Source: an uncultured Planctomycetia bacterium
Lineage (GTDB): Bacteria > Planctomycetota > UBA1135 > GCA-002686595
Direction: 5' to 3'
Assembly: GCA_938003765.1 (NCBI GenBank)
Contig: CALKYE010000254.1
Span: 43,362-107,361, forward strand
Length of the DNA stretch: 64,000 nucleotides
Part shown: positions 18,079 through 28,875 of the stretch, in pieces
Position numbering within the stretch: the stretch's first letter is position 1
Layout: each line of letters begins with the position of its first letter
The notes under the pieces: generated by a model
Databases searched by the model: none
The model's input: only the letters and a program-made list of their open reading frames with translations
Told to the model about the DNA's origin: nothing
Translations under genes and position numbers: made by a program

Positions 18079-19719
18079 TCACGCGCCGCGCGCGCAGAAG
18101 CAGGAAGCCCGCAGCGCGATGTCCGAACGCGCCCAGGCCTTGCGGAACGCGGCGTCGAGCTTGCGCGCCTCGCTGTCGCGGCCCGTGCGGCGCAGGCACT
18201 CGGCGAGACCGTGGAGCGACCAACCGTTGCTCGGGTGGCGCGCGAGGTCCGTGCGGTAGACCTGCTCGGCCTCTTCGAGGCGACCTTGCTCGAGGAGCAG
18301 CGCGCCCAGCGCGTGACGCGCCGGCTGCACCCAGCCCCACGGCTCGTCGTAGCGCAGCGCATCGTCCTTCGCGACCGCGCTCCGCAGGTGCGCGAACGCG
18401 GCGTCGAACTCGCCTCTGCGGTACGCGATCTCGCCCGCGACCATGTCGCGCGCGACGGCGAGCACCGCGCGGTAGGTGTTGTTGCCGACGGTGTAGTCCT
18501 CGGGAACGCGCTCGCACGCGGCATCGAACAGCCTCTGCTCAGCCGCGGCCTCGTCGACGCGACCGAGCGCGCCCAGCGCGAGCGCACGCGCGTAGCGCCA
18601 GGTGGCGAGGGTTCCGAAGAGCTCGTCGGACGGCTGCGGCTCTTCGAGGATCTCGTTCCACATCCCGAAGCGCACCATGGCGTGGTACGGCGAGGCCAGG
18701 AAGCCCTCGAGGAACTGCGGCATCTCTCGCACGACGTCCATCGGCATCTGCTCGACGACGTCGCGTGCGGCGCGGAGCGCGACGGCGCGTTGACCGTCGA
18801 ACATCGCCGACCACATCAGGAAGTGGTAGTTGTGCGCGCGGTAGATCGCGTAGAAGCCGCCGGCCCCTGCGCGTTCGACGCGTTTGCGATCCGCTCGCGT
18901 CGCGGCTCGGTTGGCTTCGATCGCGCCCACGTAGTTGCCGACGCGAATGTCGATGTGCGCGGGCATGTGGACGAGGTGGCTCGAGCCGGGCACGCGCTTG
19001 CGGAGCATGTTCGCGGCCGGGACCGCGCGCTGCGGCTCGGGTGAAGCCTCCATCGTGTGGATGAAGAAGTGCGCCGCGCCCGGATGGTCCGGCGTGCGCG
19101 CGAGCACCCGTTCGAGCTCTGCGATCACTTCGGGAGTCTCGGGCCGCGGCTCGCCCTCCGCGCTCCACAGATCCCACGGGCGCAGGTCCATCAGCGACTC
19201 GGCGAACAGCGTCGCGACGTCGTCGTCGCCGGGATGCTTGCGCGCGACTTCGCGCATGGCCTCGCTGTAAGCCACGTCCAACTCGCGGCGGTCTTCCGGC
19301 GCCGGCCAGGCATAGCGCTTCGCGAGCGCCTCGATCAGATCGCGTTCGACCGGGCTGGCGTGCTCGAGGCGCGCGAGAGCCTTGTTGATCTCCTCGACCG
19401 CGTTGCGCGAGCTGTCCTCGTCCATCGCGGGGTTGTTGATGTGCGGCCCGAACGCGTACGCGCGGCCCCAGTAGGCCATCGCGCAGTTCGGATCCGCCTC
19501 GGCCGCTTTGGCGAACGAGTCGCGCGCCACCTCGTGGTCGAACGCGAAGCACAGCACCAGTCCCTGGTCGAACCAGCGCTGAGCGGCGGGTGAGTCGGTC
19601 GAGACCTTGCGGTGGTACTGACCGAGTTCGCTCGTGCTCCAGGGGGCGTCGTGCGGAGTCGACGAGCAGCCGGCGAGCACCGCGAGAGAAAGTACGGACG
19701 TGCAGAGCAATCGGAGCAT
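18079..19719 (-). CDS. TPR-repeat lipoprotein of unknown function
   Basis: 546 residues. The start is fixed by a strong ribosome-binding site AAAGGAGG seven bases before the ATG at 19719, and by the lipoprotein signal MLRLLCTSVLSLAVLAGCSS with lipobox LAGC. The mature protein is helical with TPR-like units: 'AAQRWFDQGLVLCFAFDHEVARDSFAKAAEADPNCAMAYWG' near the N-terminus and 'LGALLLEQGRLEEAEQVYRTDLARHPSNGWSLHGLAECL' near the C-terminus. The central 'HFFIHTMEAS' and 'HLVHMPAHIDIRVGNY' His-rich stretches are characteristic of a widespread family of uncharacterised TPR proteins. It ends at the shared hairpin at 18025-18059. Its leader contains a 7-base stem-loop at 19760-19778. Confidence 0.85.
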   Translation of the reverse strand: MLRLLCTSVLSLAVLAGCSSTPHDAPWSTSELGQYHRKVSTDSPAAQRWFDQGLVLCFAFDHEVARDSFAKAAEADPNCAMAYWGRAYAFGPHINNPAMDEDSSRNAVEEINKALARLEHASPVERDLIEALAKRYAWPAPEDRRELDVAYSEAMREVARKHPGDDDVATLFAESLMDLRPWDLWSAEGEPRPETPEVIAELERVLARTPDHPGAAHFFIHTMEASPEPQRAVPAANMLRKRVPGSSHLVHMPAHIDIRVGNYVGAIEANRAATRADRKRVERAGAGGFYAIYRAHNYHFLMWSAMFDGQRAVALRAARDVVEQMPMDVVREMPQFLEGFLASPYHAMVRFGMWNEILEEPQPSDELFGTLATWRYARALALGALGRVDEAAAEQRLFDAACERVPEDYTVGNNTYRAVLAVARDMVAGEIAYRRGEFDAAFAHLRSAVAKDDALRYDEPWGWVQPARHALGALLLEQGRLEEAEQVYRTDLARHPSNGWSLHGLAECLRRTGRDSEARKLDAAFRKAWARSDIALRASCFCARGA

Positions 19720-20096
19720 CGCTCCTCCTTTGGGGGAATGCGCAGCGGCGGACGCCGAACTTCGCGTTGAGCGCGAAGCGGCGCCGAGGACCATAGCTCG
19801 CCTTCATGGAAGTGAGACACACCAACCTCCGCATCTGCGCGCCGCGGTGAGTCGCCTGAGCTCGCGCCGAAGCGGACTCGCGCTGGGAATGCCGTGAAAA
19901 CGCGCTGCGAGCGTGGTTTCGACCCTGGGAGGTCAGTGTGCGCAGGGCGACGCACCGGCGGGGGCGAGAGGTCGATCACTCGGCTCAGCGCGGCTCCGCC
20001 GGGAGCTCGCGTGGCCCTGGCGAAGATCTACCGATGGGGCGAGAGCGCGCTCGAGCGCGAACTCGCTCCGAGTGCTTGCTCCGACGAGCTCCTCGC
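19720..20096. other. Intergenic region upstream of the TPR lipoprotein
   Basis: About 375 bases. On the minus strand a TATGGT element (19790-19795) followed by CCTCGGCGCC is a candidate -10 for the lipoprotein, giving a leader of about 65 bases with the CTTCGCG/CGCGAAG hairpin at 19760-19778. The part next to the ABC-F stop shows nothing recognisable. Confidence 0.4.
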
Positions 20097-22004
<1,908 letters not shown>

Positions 22005-22030
22005 TCCACGCGCTCCAAATGGGGCGCGAG

Positions 22031-22036
22031 AGGATA
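22031..22036 (-). promoter_or_regulatory. Candidate -10 element TATCCT
   Basis: On the minus strand CTATCCTCTCGCGCCCC lies 26 bases before the ABC-F start at 22004. It closely matches CTATCCTCCCCGCCCC before the nucleotidyltransferase gene at 63787. Confidence 0.35.
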
Positions 22037-22053
22037 GCGGCCAGCGGCGCGGC

Positions 22054-23460
22054 TCAGCGCGCGAGAAACGCGTCGAAGGCGGCTTCGAAGTCTTGTGCGG
22101 CGTCCGTGGAGGCGCCGATCGAGCGGCGGGTCGTTTCGAGGCAGAGCCGGTGCAGCGAGACCTGGCGCTGGCCCGAGGCGATGCGCTTGGCGAACTCGCG
22201 CGAGAGCGTCTGCAGCGTGGAAGCGCGCTGCGGCGCGCCGTCCGCGTCCAGGAAGCGCACGAACGCGGTGTCGTAGGCGCGGCGCAGCTCCGCGTAGCAC
22301 TTGCGCACGCCGGGCGGCGCGTTGTTCACGAGCTCGGGCGTGCGTTCGGGGTTGCCGAGCCAAGGACCTTGCACGCTGAACGCGGCTCGGTTGGTGTCGA
22401 GGTCGATCAGCTCGAAGCCGCGCTCGCCGCGCGCGTGGCGCAGCGCATCGACGAAGCCCTTGGCCGCGCCCGGTCCGCGGTACGGGCTCTTGTAGCGGCT
22501 GAGCATGCTCAGCCATTGGATCGCGGCGCCGAGGTCGCCGCCCAGGCTCGCGTCCGACGCGCCCGAGCACAGCGTCTCGTCGCTCCCCAAGACGCTCAGC
22601 GTGTCGTCGACCGCGAGCCCTTCGCGCCACCAGCGCGGAGCGCCGGCGTGGCGGACGTTCGAAATCGCGTGCGATGCGTTGTGGGTCAGGTTCTCGAGCA
22701 CCGTGAGCGGGGCCAGCGGCTCGTCGATGAAGGCCTTGGGATCCGCGCCGGTCGCGCAACTGGCGAGGCCGATGACGAGCACGCCGTCGGGCAGGAAGAA
22801 CTCGCGGCACATGCTCAGCCAGGGAGCATCGATCCAGCGCAGCGCGCTGGGGCGAAGCGCGACGTGGGCGCCCGCGAGCCCGCACAACTGCGCGCGCGTC
22901 GGCGCGATGCACACGACGTAGCCGTAGGCGTCGGCCGCGCGCGGAGCGCCGTGGATCTGCTCGAACAGCGCATCGTGGAGCGCGACCTCGCGCTCGTTCG
23001 CCGCGCGCTTCCCCGGCTTCCACGCAGCGGCCCAGCGCGCGAACTCCTGCGCCTGAGCCGCGCTGACTCCATCGGCGGAGAGGCGCGTGAGCCAGCGCAC
23101 CTGGACCTTGGCCAGCGCGTCGACGTACTTGCTCAGGTCACGCGACGGCTTGTGCGGCGTCCACTCGCCGCTCGAGCTCAGCGCCTCGCGCGGCGTCCAC
23201 AACTCGAACGCGCCGACGCGCACGCGCTCGTGCAGCGGCGCCAGGCGCGCGCGCAGATCGGTCGCCTGTGCGGAGGCGGCGTCGAACGCCTGCGCGCGTT
23301 CGAGCAACTTCACGCCGTAGGCCTCGACCGGCCAGCCGCTCGTCGCTTGGGCTCGCGCGCTCGTTGCGCCGAGCGCGACGCTCGCGCCGAACAACGCTGC
23401 GACAAGTGCTGCTCGCCACGCCGCTGGAGGGCGGCCGCAACTGTCCGTGACTCGACGCAT
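22054..23460 (-). CDS. Secreted peptidase-MA-like protein with degenerate HxxxH motif (paralogue 1)
   Basis: 468 residues. A signal peptide (about 1-38, ending TSARAQ) is evident. The C-terminal half looks like a gluzincin: 'LTHNASHAISNVRHAGAPRWWREGLAVDDTL' places H260-N-A-S-H264 and a downstream Glu280 just as in HExxH...PxWxxEGLA peptidases (DUF1570/peptidase MA type), but the catalytic Glu of HExxH is Asn261. The neighbour 24077-25462 is a paralogue sharing 'GAFELWTP', 'APTRAQ', the H-x-x-x-H region, 'DETLCSG' and 'RAYDTAFVRFL'. Either it is an inactive binding protein or it uses other residues. The peptidase relationship is inference from motif spacing. Confidence 0.65.
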   Translation of the reverse strand: MRRVTDSCGRPPAAWRAALVAALFGASVALGATSARAQATSGWPVEAYGVKLLERAQAFDAASAQATDLRARLAPLHERVRVGAFELWTPREALSSSGEWTPHKPSRDLSKYVDALAKVQVRWLTRLSADGVSAAQAQEFARWAAAWKPGKRAANEREVALHDALFEQIHGAPRAADAYGYVVCIAPTRAQLCGLAGAHVALRPSALRWIDAPWLSMCREFFLPDGVLVIGLASCATGADPKAFIDEPLAPLTVLENLTHNASHAISNVRHAGAPRWWREGLAVDDTLSVLGSDETLCSGASDASLGGDLGAAIQWLSMLSRYKSPYRGPGAAKGFVDALRHARGERGFELIDLDTNRAAFSVQGPWLGNPERTPELVNNAPPGVRKCYAELRRAYDTAFVRFLDADGAPQRASTLQTLSREFAKRIASGQRQVSLHRLCLETTRRSIGASTDAAQDFEAAFDAFLAR

Positions 23461-23614
23461 GTGCGCGCCTCTCGTGTGCCTCTGGCTCGAAACGCGCGTC
23501 CGCCCGCGCGGTTCCGAGGTTGGTCAATCGTCTCGCACGCCCTTCGTATCCCGACGCGGGCGCGCAGTCACCGCTCGATCCGTCGCTACGATGCGCGACG
23601 CGAGCCCCCAAGCC

Positions 23615-24046
23615 ATGCCCACCCTCTTCACGCGCATCATCCAAGGCGAGTTGCCCGGCCGCTTCGTGTGGCGCGACGAGCACTGCGTCGCCTTCCTTTC
23701 GATCCAGCCCATCCGCCCCGGACACACCCTGGTGGTTCCGCGCGCGGAGATCGACCACTGGAACGACATGCCGCCCGAGCTGTGCGCGCACGTGTTCGAA
23801 GTCGCGCGCGGGCTGAGTCAGGCCATGCGCCGCGGCTTCGGCTGCGAGAAGGTCGGCCTGTCGATCGTGGGCCTCGAAGTGCGCCACGCGCACCTGCACC
23901 TGATGCAGCTCGACGAGCCCGGCGACATGGACTTCGCGCGCCAGCGCAAGGACGTTCCGGCCGCAGAGTTCGATGGCGCGGCGGAGACGATTCGCACCGC
24001 GCTGCGGGAGCTGGGCTTCGCCGCGCGAGCGCAGCGGATCGACTGA
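23615..24046 (+). CDS. HIT family nucleotide-binding protein
   Basis: 143 residues from ATG 23615, the start that matches HIT proteins ('MPTLFTRIIQGELPGRFVW'). An ATG at 23591 would add eight residues. The histidine triad H91-A-H93-L-H95-L-M is intact, with 'RPGHTLVVPR' and 'GLSIVGLEVRHAHLHLMQ' as expected for HINT/Fhit-like nucleotide hydrolases or transferases. A TACGAT element at 23587-23592 is a possible -10. It is transcribed opposite to the two paralogous peptidase-like genes on either side, separating them. Confidence 0.93.
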   Translation: MPTLFTRIIQGELPGRFVWRDEHCVAFLSIQPIRPGHTLVVPRAEIDHWNDMPPELCAHVFEVARGLSQAMRRGFGCEKVGLSIVGLEVRHAHLHLMQLDEPGDMDFARQRKDVPAAEFDGAAETIRTALRELGFAARAQRID

Positions 24047-24076
24047 GACGCGCGAAGAGCGCGGCGGAGCGCGGAC

Positions 24077-25462
24077 TCAGCGCACGAGCCAGGCGCGGAA
24101 GCGCGCTTCGAGGTCGGCCTCCGGGTCGTGGCTCTCGCCGAGCGTGAGCTGGAAGTGCTCGCGAACCAGGCGGTGGAGTGCGTTGCGCTCCGCGGTGGAG
24201 TGGAACGGAACGTCGCGGAGCGCGCTGAGCAGGACACGGAAGCGTTCGGGGAACTCGGCCTGGAGGAAGCCGACGAAGGCGACGCTGTACGCGCGCTGGA
24301 ACTCGGCGAAGCCCTTGCGCGCTCCCAAGCCGCCCTGGACCGCCTCCGCTGGAGTGGGAGCGTCGGGGCCCAGGATCAGCGCGCGCAGGACTTCCGCCGG
24401 GCGTTCGCGATCGAGGTCGAGGATCGTGAATCCGCCGTCGCGCGCGGCGGCGCGCAGTGGTTTGGCGAAGCGGTTCGAAGAGGCGCCGCGGAAGGGTCCC
24501 TTCTCGCGCGAGAGCAGCGCGAGCGCCTCGAGTCCGCCGATCCACCAGGTCGGCATGCTCTCGACTTCGCGGCAGCCGGTGCAGTTGGTCTCGTCGGCGC
24601 CGCACAGCGTCAGCGTGGCGTCGATCGCGAGCGCCTCGACGAACCACGGCGGGGTCATCGGAACGAGCCAGTAGATGATCTGGTGCGCCGCCGCGTGCGT
24701 GAACCACTGCTCCCGCTCGGGTCGGCTCATTCCCGAATCCTCGAGCACCGCCGAGCCCTCGTGCCGGAGCGCCCAGGTCGCCGCGAACACACTGGATCCG
24801 TCGAGCAACGCCGTGAACGGCGCGGTCAGCTCCACGTGATTCCAGATGTGCCGCTGCGTCCGCACGCTCAGCAGGCCGCGGGCGCCGACGACGGCCACGT
24901 ACTGCGCCCGTGTCGGGGCGAGGATCATCGTCAGGCGCCGTCCGCTGCGCATCGGCAACCCGAAGTGAGCTTCGAGAGCCGCCAGCGCCGACTGAGCGTC
25001 CTCGCTCGGCGGGGTGTGCGGTAACGCTTGGAACGAGGACCACCAGCCTTCGACCCGCGTGAGCGCCGCTCGCGCCGCCGCGCTGGTGGGTTCGGACGGG
25101 TCCTCGCGGTCGAGCCAGTAGCGCTGCAGCGCCAGCAGCGCACGACCGCGGTCGACGAGGTCCTTGGCGCGCGCCCCCGGCGCCTCGCGGCCCTTGGCGT
25201 CGAGCGTGACGAGCGGCGCCCACAGCTCGAACGCGCCGAAGGGGAGGGCGTCGTGGAGCGAGCGCAGGCGTTCCGAGGTCGTGTCGGCGCTGTTGGCGCT
25301 CGGACCGGCGCGCTCGTCGGCGAGTTCGACCAGGCGCTGGCCGAGCCGCTCGAAGGGCTCGACGTCGAAGTTCTGCGCTGCAATCGCGGGAGTTGCGACG
25401 AGAGCCAACGAGGCGACGCGAACGCCCGCCAGGCGCCGCAGTGAAACGATCGGCGAAAGCAC
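24077..25462 (-). CDS. Secreted peptidase-MA-like protein with degenerate HxxxH motif (paralogue 2)
   Basis: 461 residues from a GTG at 25462, preceded by AGGAGG four bases upstream. Signal peptide about 1-30 ('ATPAIAAQ'). The region 'FTHAAAHQIIYWLVPMTPPWFVEALAIDATLTL' aligns with paralogue 1: H256-A-A-A-H260 and Glu276 keep the metal-ligand spacing of a gluzincin, but the catalytic Glu is replaced by Ala257. Shared segments with paralogue 1 include 'FGAFELWAP', 'LAPTRAQ', 'ADETNCTG' with Cys residues, and 'RAYSVAFVGFL'. Overall similarity between the two is moderate, so the duplication is old. Both have lost the same residue but to different amino acids. Confidence 0.65.
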   Translation of the reverse strand: MLSPIVSLRRLAGVRVASLALVATPAIAAQNFDVEPFERLGQRLVELADERAGPSANSADTTSERLRSLHDALPFGAFELWAPLVTLDAKGREAPGARAKDLVDRGRALLALQRYWLDREDPSEPTSAAARAALTRVEGWWSSFQALPHTPPSEDAQSALAALEAHFGLPMRSGRRLTMILAPTRAQYVAVVGARGLLSVRTQRHIWNHVELTAPFTALLDGSSVFAATWALRHEGSAVLEDSGMSRPEREQWFTHAAAHQIIYWLVPMTPPWFVEALAIDATLTLCGADETNCTGCREVESMPTWWIGGLEALALLSREKGPFRGASSNRFAKPLRAAARDGGFTILDLDRERPAEVLRALILGPDAPTPAEAVQGGLGARKGFAEFQRAYSVAFVGFLQAEFPERFRVLLSALRDVPFHSTAERNALHRLVREHFQLTLGESHDPEADLEARFRAWLVR

Positions 25463-25589
25463 GGCCCCTCCTGCCAGGGATGGACGTGATTGGGGGATTG
25501 GGGAAGCTGCCGTCGCCGCCCAGGCAACTCGCGCGCCGAGCTCGTCAACTCATGCGGCGGACGAGTCGCCGATCACCGCGCTGCGCGGC

Positions 25590-26993
25590 TCAGTGTCCGC
25601 CGGCGCTCTTCGGTCGCGCGTTCCAGATCGTCGCGCACAGCGCCAGGCCGATGATCACGACCGGCAGCATCGCGCCCGGCCAGATGCTCCAGTTCGCAGC
25701 GTCCGCCGCCGCATCGCCCTTGGGCAGCTTCGCGCCGTACAGGAAGGCCTGCGCGCCGCCGCCCAAGTACACGAACCCGTCGATGATCCCGGTCACCAGG
25801 CCGGCGTTCTTCGAGCCGCCGAAGTCCGCCGAGGCCGTGCCCGAGAGCATGCCGTGCACGCCGATCACGCACAGCGACATGAACACGACGCTCCAGCCGA
25901 GCGACGGTTCGCCCAGCAGGAAGTACGCGGCGACGGCGCCGAGCAGCATGCCGGCGTAGAGCACGCTCGAGACCGGTCCGCGGCGACTGGAGAACACGTG
26001 GTCGGAGATGAAGCCCGCGAACACGCCGCCGAGGATGCCGGCGACGCACATGAGCATGCCCCAGTTGGCGTAGAAGAACGATTCGCGGCCTTCGATCGCG
26101 CCCAGGTAGAGCCGGCCCTGCTTCATCACCGCCTGGCGCAGGAAGCCCGAGCAGAACTCGATGCCGACGATGATCCAGATCACGCGCTGCGAGAACATGC
26201 GCCGCGCCACCTCGCCGAAGCTGAGGCGGCCGACTTGGCCCGAGCTCGCGTCGCCCGTGTTGAAGTCGGGGAAGCCCGCGTGGCCGGGCGTGTCGCGCAC
26301 GAGCACCAGCGCCATCACCAGGCACGCGCCGATCACGCCGGCCGGAATCCAGAACGCCATCGAAGCGCCGAGCTTCCGATAGATCTCGAGGCTCCAGTCG
26401 TAGGAGAAGTAGAGCCCCAGCGAGATCAGGATCCCGAACAGCCCGCCGAGCACGCCGCGCTCGCGCACGTGGAACCAGGGCGCGTTGACCTTGACGATCG
26501 AGACGGCGCCGAAGCTCTGGAAGTACATGTTGATCGCGTTGAGCAGCATCAACGCCGACTTGAGCGCTTCGCCGTCGAGTTCTCCGGCGCTCGAGCGCGC
26601 GAAGACGATGGCCATGCCGGCGTTCATCAGCGCTGAGCCGGCCGTCGCCGCGATCATCGTCGCGCGGCCGCCGAAGCGGTCGGTGAGCGGGCCGTTGATC
26701 AGGAACGCGATGCCGTAGACCCACTGGCCGACGCCGTCGATCTCGTTGAAGACCGACTTGGCGAGCAGTCCCGCCTTGTCGAGCTCGCTCGCGATCGCGG
26801 ACAGGTTGTAGCGCCCGAAATAGAGGAACGCGTAGGCGAGGCCGAGCGGGATCCAGTTCGCGAGCCGGCGCTTCTTGAAGGCCTCGGAGTGGCCGAGCTC
26901 GACCTTCGGCAGGCGTCGCACCACGACGGCGACGGCGACCAGCAGCAGGAGGATCGGGAGCAGCTTCTGCAGCCAGTGCGGGAGGTCGCTCAT
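25590..26993 (-). CDS. MFS transporter, organophosphate:phosphate antiporter (OPA) type
   Basis: 467 residues with about 12 hydrophobic segments, plus one extra N-terminal helix ('LLPILLLLVAVAVVV', 9-23). Features of the GlpT/UhpT/UhpC branch include 'YAFLYFGRYNLSAIASEL' in the first transport helix, 'GVGQWVYGIAFLINGPLTDRFGGR', 'FHVRERGVLGGLFGI' and 'GTASADFGGSKNAGLVTGIIDGFVYLGGG'. OPA members exchange organophosphates such as glycerol-3-phosphate or hexose phosphate for phosphate, or act as sensors. The substrate cannot be told from sequence alone. It lies about 100 bases downstream of the HAD gene on the same strand and may be cotranscribed. Confidence 0.87.
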   Translation of the reverse strand: MSDLPHWLQKLLPILLLLVAVAVVVRRLPKVELGHSEAFKKRRLANWIPLGLAYAFLYFGRYNLSAIASELDKAGLLAKSVFNEIDGVGQWVYGIAFLINGPLTDRFGGRATMIAATAGSALMNAGMAIVFARSSAGELDGEALKSALMLLNAINMYFQSFGAVSIVKVNAPWFHVRERGVLGGLFGILISLGLYFSYDWSLEIYRKLGASMAFWIPAGVIGACLVMALVLVRDTPGHAGFPDFNTGDASSGQVGRLSFGEVARRMFSQRVIWIIVGIEFCSGFLRQAVMKQGRLYLGAIEGRESFFYANWGMLMCVAGILGGVFAGFISDHVFSSRRGPVSSVLYAGMLLGAVAAYFLLGEPSLGWSVVFMSLCVIGVHGMLSGTASADFGGSKNAGLVTGIIDGFVYLGGGAQAFLYGAKLPKGDAAADAANWSIWPGAMLPVVIIGLALCATIWNARPKSAGGH

Positions 26994-27095
26994 CGTGCGT
27001 TCCGATTCGTTGCAGCGGAGTGGTTCAAGAGTCCGTCGACGATTCCCAGGCGCTCTGTCGCTCGCCGCCGCGCGTCGAAGCGTCGAGTCATCCCG

Positions 27096-27995
27096 CTAGC
27101 GGCGGACGAGGGAGGCCAGCTCGCGCACGGACTCGACGACGTGGTCGATGGCGCCGTCCGCGCGACTGTCGAGCACCCAACTCGGCGTGTGCGGATGGCG
27201 GCGCAGCACGAGCTCGCGCGGCGCGAACGCGTGGCCGGCGCGGCGCAGGACGTGCGGGAGCGCGAGGTCGAGCGAGAACACGTCGCCGATCACCATCTGC
27301 GGGCGCTCCTCCTCGATCACCTTGCGGTACAGCGGCCGGTCGACGTGGATCTTGCGGCCGGAGAGCTGGATCGAGTCGTCGCCGGGGCCGAGCGTCATCT
27401 TCTGCGCGGCGCCGCGCACGCGCATCTGTCCGCCGGGCTCGACGCGCGCGTCGACGCCGATCTGGCGGAACCAGCCGACGATCTTGTCGGAGCTCGAGTT
27501 CGACACGACCACGACTTCGCAGCCGCGCGCGAGCAGTTCCTCCAGCATCGCCTTGGCGCCCGGAACGAGCGCGGGCGGGTGCTGGATGCGAAAGGCCGCC
27601 GTGGCGGCCATGAAGCAGTGGTCCGCGAACTTGGTCAGCGTCTCGAAGCCGCTGGCGAGGATCGCGTCGCGGTAGCGCTTGGCGATCGGCTCGTCGCAGC
27701 GCTCGTCGAGCAGCATCGCGATGGCGTTGGCCTCGCAGAACGGGTCCTCGTCGACGTAGGCCGTGATGCGCCCGTCCGGCGCCCAGCCGTAGCGCGCAGG
27801 CTCGAGCTTCACGCGGCGCTCGAACTCGTCGAAGTGCTCGCGCGCCTGATCCGCGCCGATGTTCGCCAGGCGCGCCGCCTCGGCGATCAGGTAGAGCTTG
27901 ACGTTCTGCGCCTCGAACGCCTGGTCGGTCCAGACGCCGTCGAAGTCGCTCAAGAGCTTGAATGCGGCCTGGGACCCCATGGGGGCGCGGATCAT
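27096..27995 (-). CDS. HAD-superfamily phosphatase-like protein
   Basis: 299 residues. The ATG at 27995 overlaps the stop of the upstream pseudouridine synthase gene (TCAT, 27992-27995), so I choose it over the ATG at 27980. HAD motifs are visible: motif I 'LLSDFDGVWTD' (nucleophile Asp and acid Asp, about 13-23), motif II 'VVVVSNSSSDKI', a Lys in 'RKVIEEERPQ', and motif IV 'MVIGDVFSLDLALP'. The cap is a helical insertion between motifs I and II. The family includes phosphatases and phosphoglucomutases; no substrate can be assigned. Coupling to an RNA-modifying enzyme is unusual and may be only housekeeping clustering. Confidence 0.8.
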   Translation of the reverse strand: MIRAPMGSQAAFKLLSDFDGVWTDQAFEAQNVKLYLIAEAARLANIGADQAREHFDEFERRVKLEPARYGWAPDGRITAYVDEDPFCEANAIAMLLDERCDEPIAKRYRDAILASGFETLTKFADHCFMAATAAFRIQHPPALVPGAKAMLEELLARGCEVVVVSNSSSDKIVGWFRQIGVDARVEPGGQMRVRGAAQKMTLGPGDDSIQLSGRKIHVDRPLYRKVIEEERPQMVIGDVFSLDLALPHVLRRAGHAFAPRELVLRRHPHTPSWVLDSRADGAIDHVVESVRELASLVRR

Positions 27996-28744
27996 ACGGG
28001 CTCGCCGGCCAGCGCGCGGATCTCGAAGGGCTTCAACTTGCGCTGCGCGCCGGGCGCCAGCGAGCCGAGTTCGAGCGGTCCGATGGCGACGCGCGCGAGC
28101 TCGATCACGCGGCTTCCGAGCGCCTCGAACATGCGCCGCACCTGACGATTGCGGCCCTCGCAGATCGCGACCTCGACCCGCGTGTCGGCGCCGCTCGCGC
28201 CCAGGCGACGAACGCGCGCCGGCGCGGTCGGGCCGTCGTCCAGCTCGACCCCCGCGCGCAGTCGCTCGAGCTGCGCGTCGTCGAGCGAGCCGGCGGCGAG
28301 GCACTCGTAGCGCTTGAACATGCGCGAGCGCGGATTGGTGATGCGCTCCGCCCAGTCCGAGTCGTTGGTGAACAAAAGCAGCCCGCTGGTGTCGAGGTCG
28401 AGTCGCCCCACGGGCGCGACCCATTGGTCGAGTTCGCCGAGGAGCTCGTACACGCTCGCGCGGCCGCGCTCGTCGCTGCGCGTCGTGACGTAGCCGACCG
28501 GCTTGTGGAATGCGAGGTAGAGCTTGGCCGCTGCTGCGAGCGGCGCATCGTCCACTTCGACCCGGTCGCTGCGCAGGTCGACCCAGCTCTGCGGATCGCG
28601 CACGCGCAGTCCGTTGACGCGCACGCGGCCGGCGGCGATCGCGGCTTGCGCTTGCGAACGCGACATCAGTCCCGCGCGCGAGAGCACACGGTCTAGCGTC
28701 TTGCGCTGCTCCTGCGGGCGACCGTTGTTTCGAGCCGATGGCAT
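27992..28744 (-). CDS. rRNA pseudouridine synthase, RsuA/RluB/RluF family
   Basis: 250 residues from ATG 28744 ('MPSARNNGRPQEQRKTLDRVL'). An S4 RNA-binding domain comes first ('VLSRAGLMSRSQAQAAIAAGRVRVNG', about 19-44). The catalytic domain contains 'LAFHKPVGYVTT', then 'PVGRLDLDTSGLLLFTND', whose first Asp after GRL is the catalytic residue of the family, and 'EGRNRQVRRMFEALG'. These enzymes isomerise specific uridines in 16S or 23S rRNA. Which site is modified here cannot be read from sequence. First gene of a likely operon with the HAD gene. Confidence 0.93.
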   Translation of the reverse strand: MPSARNNGRPQEQRKTLDRVLSRAGLMSRSQAQAAIAAGRVRVNGLRVRDPQSWVDLRSDRVEVDDAPLAAAAKLYLAFHKPVGYVTTRSDERGRASVYELLGELDQWVAPVGRLDLDTSGLLLFTNDSDWAERITNPRSRMFKRYECLAAGSLDDAQLERLRAGVELDDGPTAPARVRRLGASGADTRVEVAICEGRNRQVRRMFEALGSRVIELARVAIGPLELGSLAPGAQRKLKPFEIRALAGEPV

Positions 28745-28824
28745 GCCGGCGCGATGGTACCCCGGCCGACGCTCCGCGCAGGAAGCGCGGATTTGCTTGA
28801 TGCCTTCGCGGGTCGGGCTGCGTT

Positions 28825-28830
28825 TAGACT
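28825..28830 (+). promoter_or_regulatory. Candidate -10 element TAGACT
   Basis: GCGTTTAGACTCTCGAGCGCC lies 45 bases before the protease start at 28876. The hexamer is identical to that at 1551. A TTGATG 22 bases upstream is a poor -35. Confidence 0.35.
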
Positions 28831-28875
28831 CTCGAGCGCCTGGTTCGGGATGCGGCGCTGAGGCGAGGAACATTC

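Noticed and set aside
27996..28424. N-terminal extension of the HAD protein reading into the pseudouridine synthase gene
   Set aside because: The extension overlaps a well-supported gene out of frame and lacks motifs; the ATGA overlap at 27992-27995 gives the natural start.
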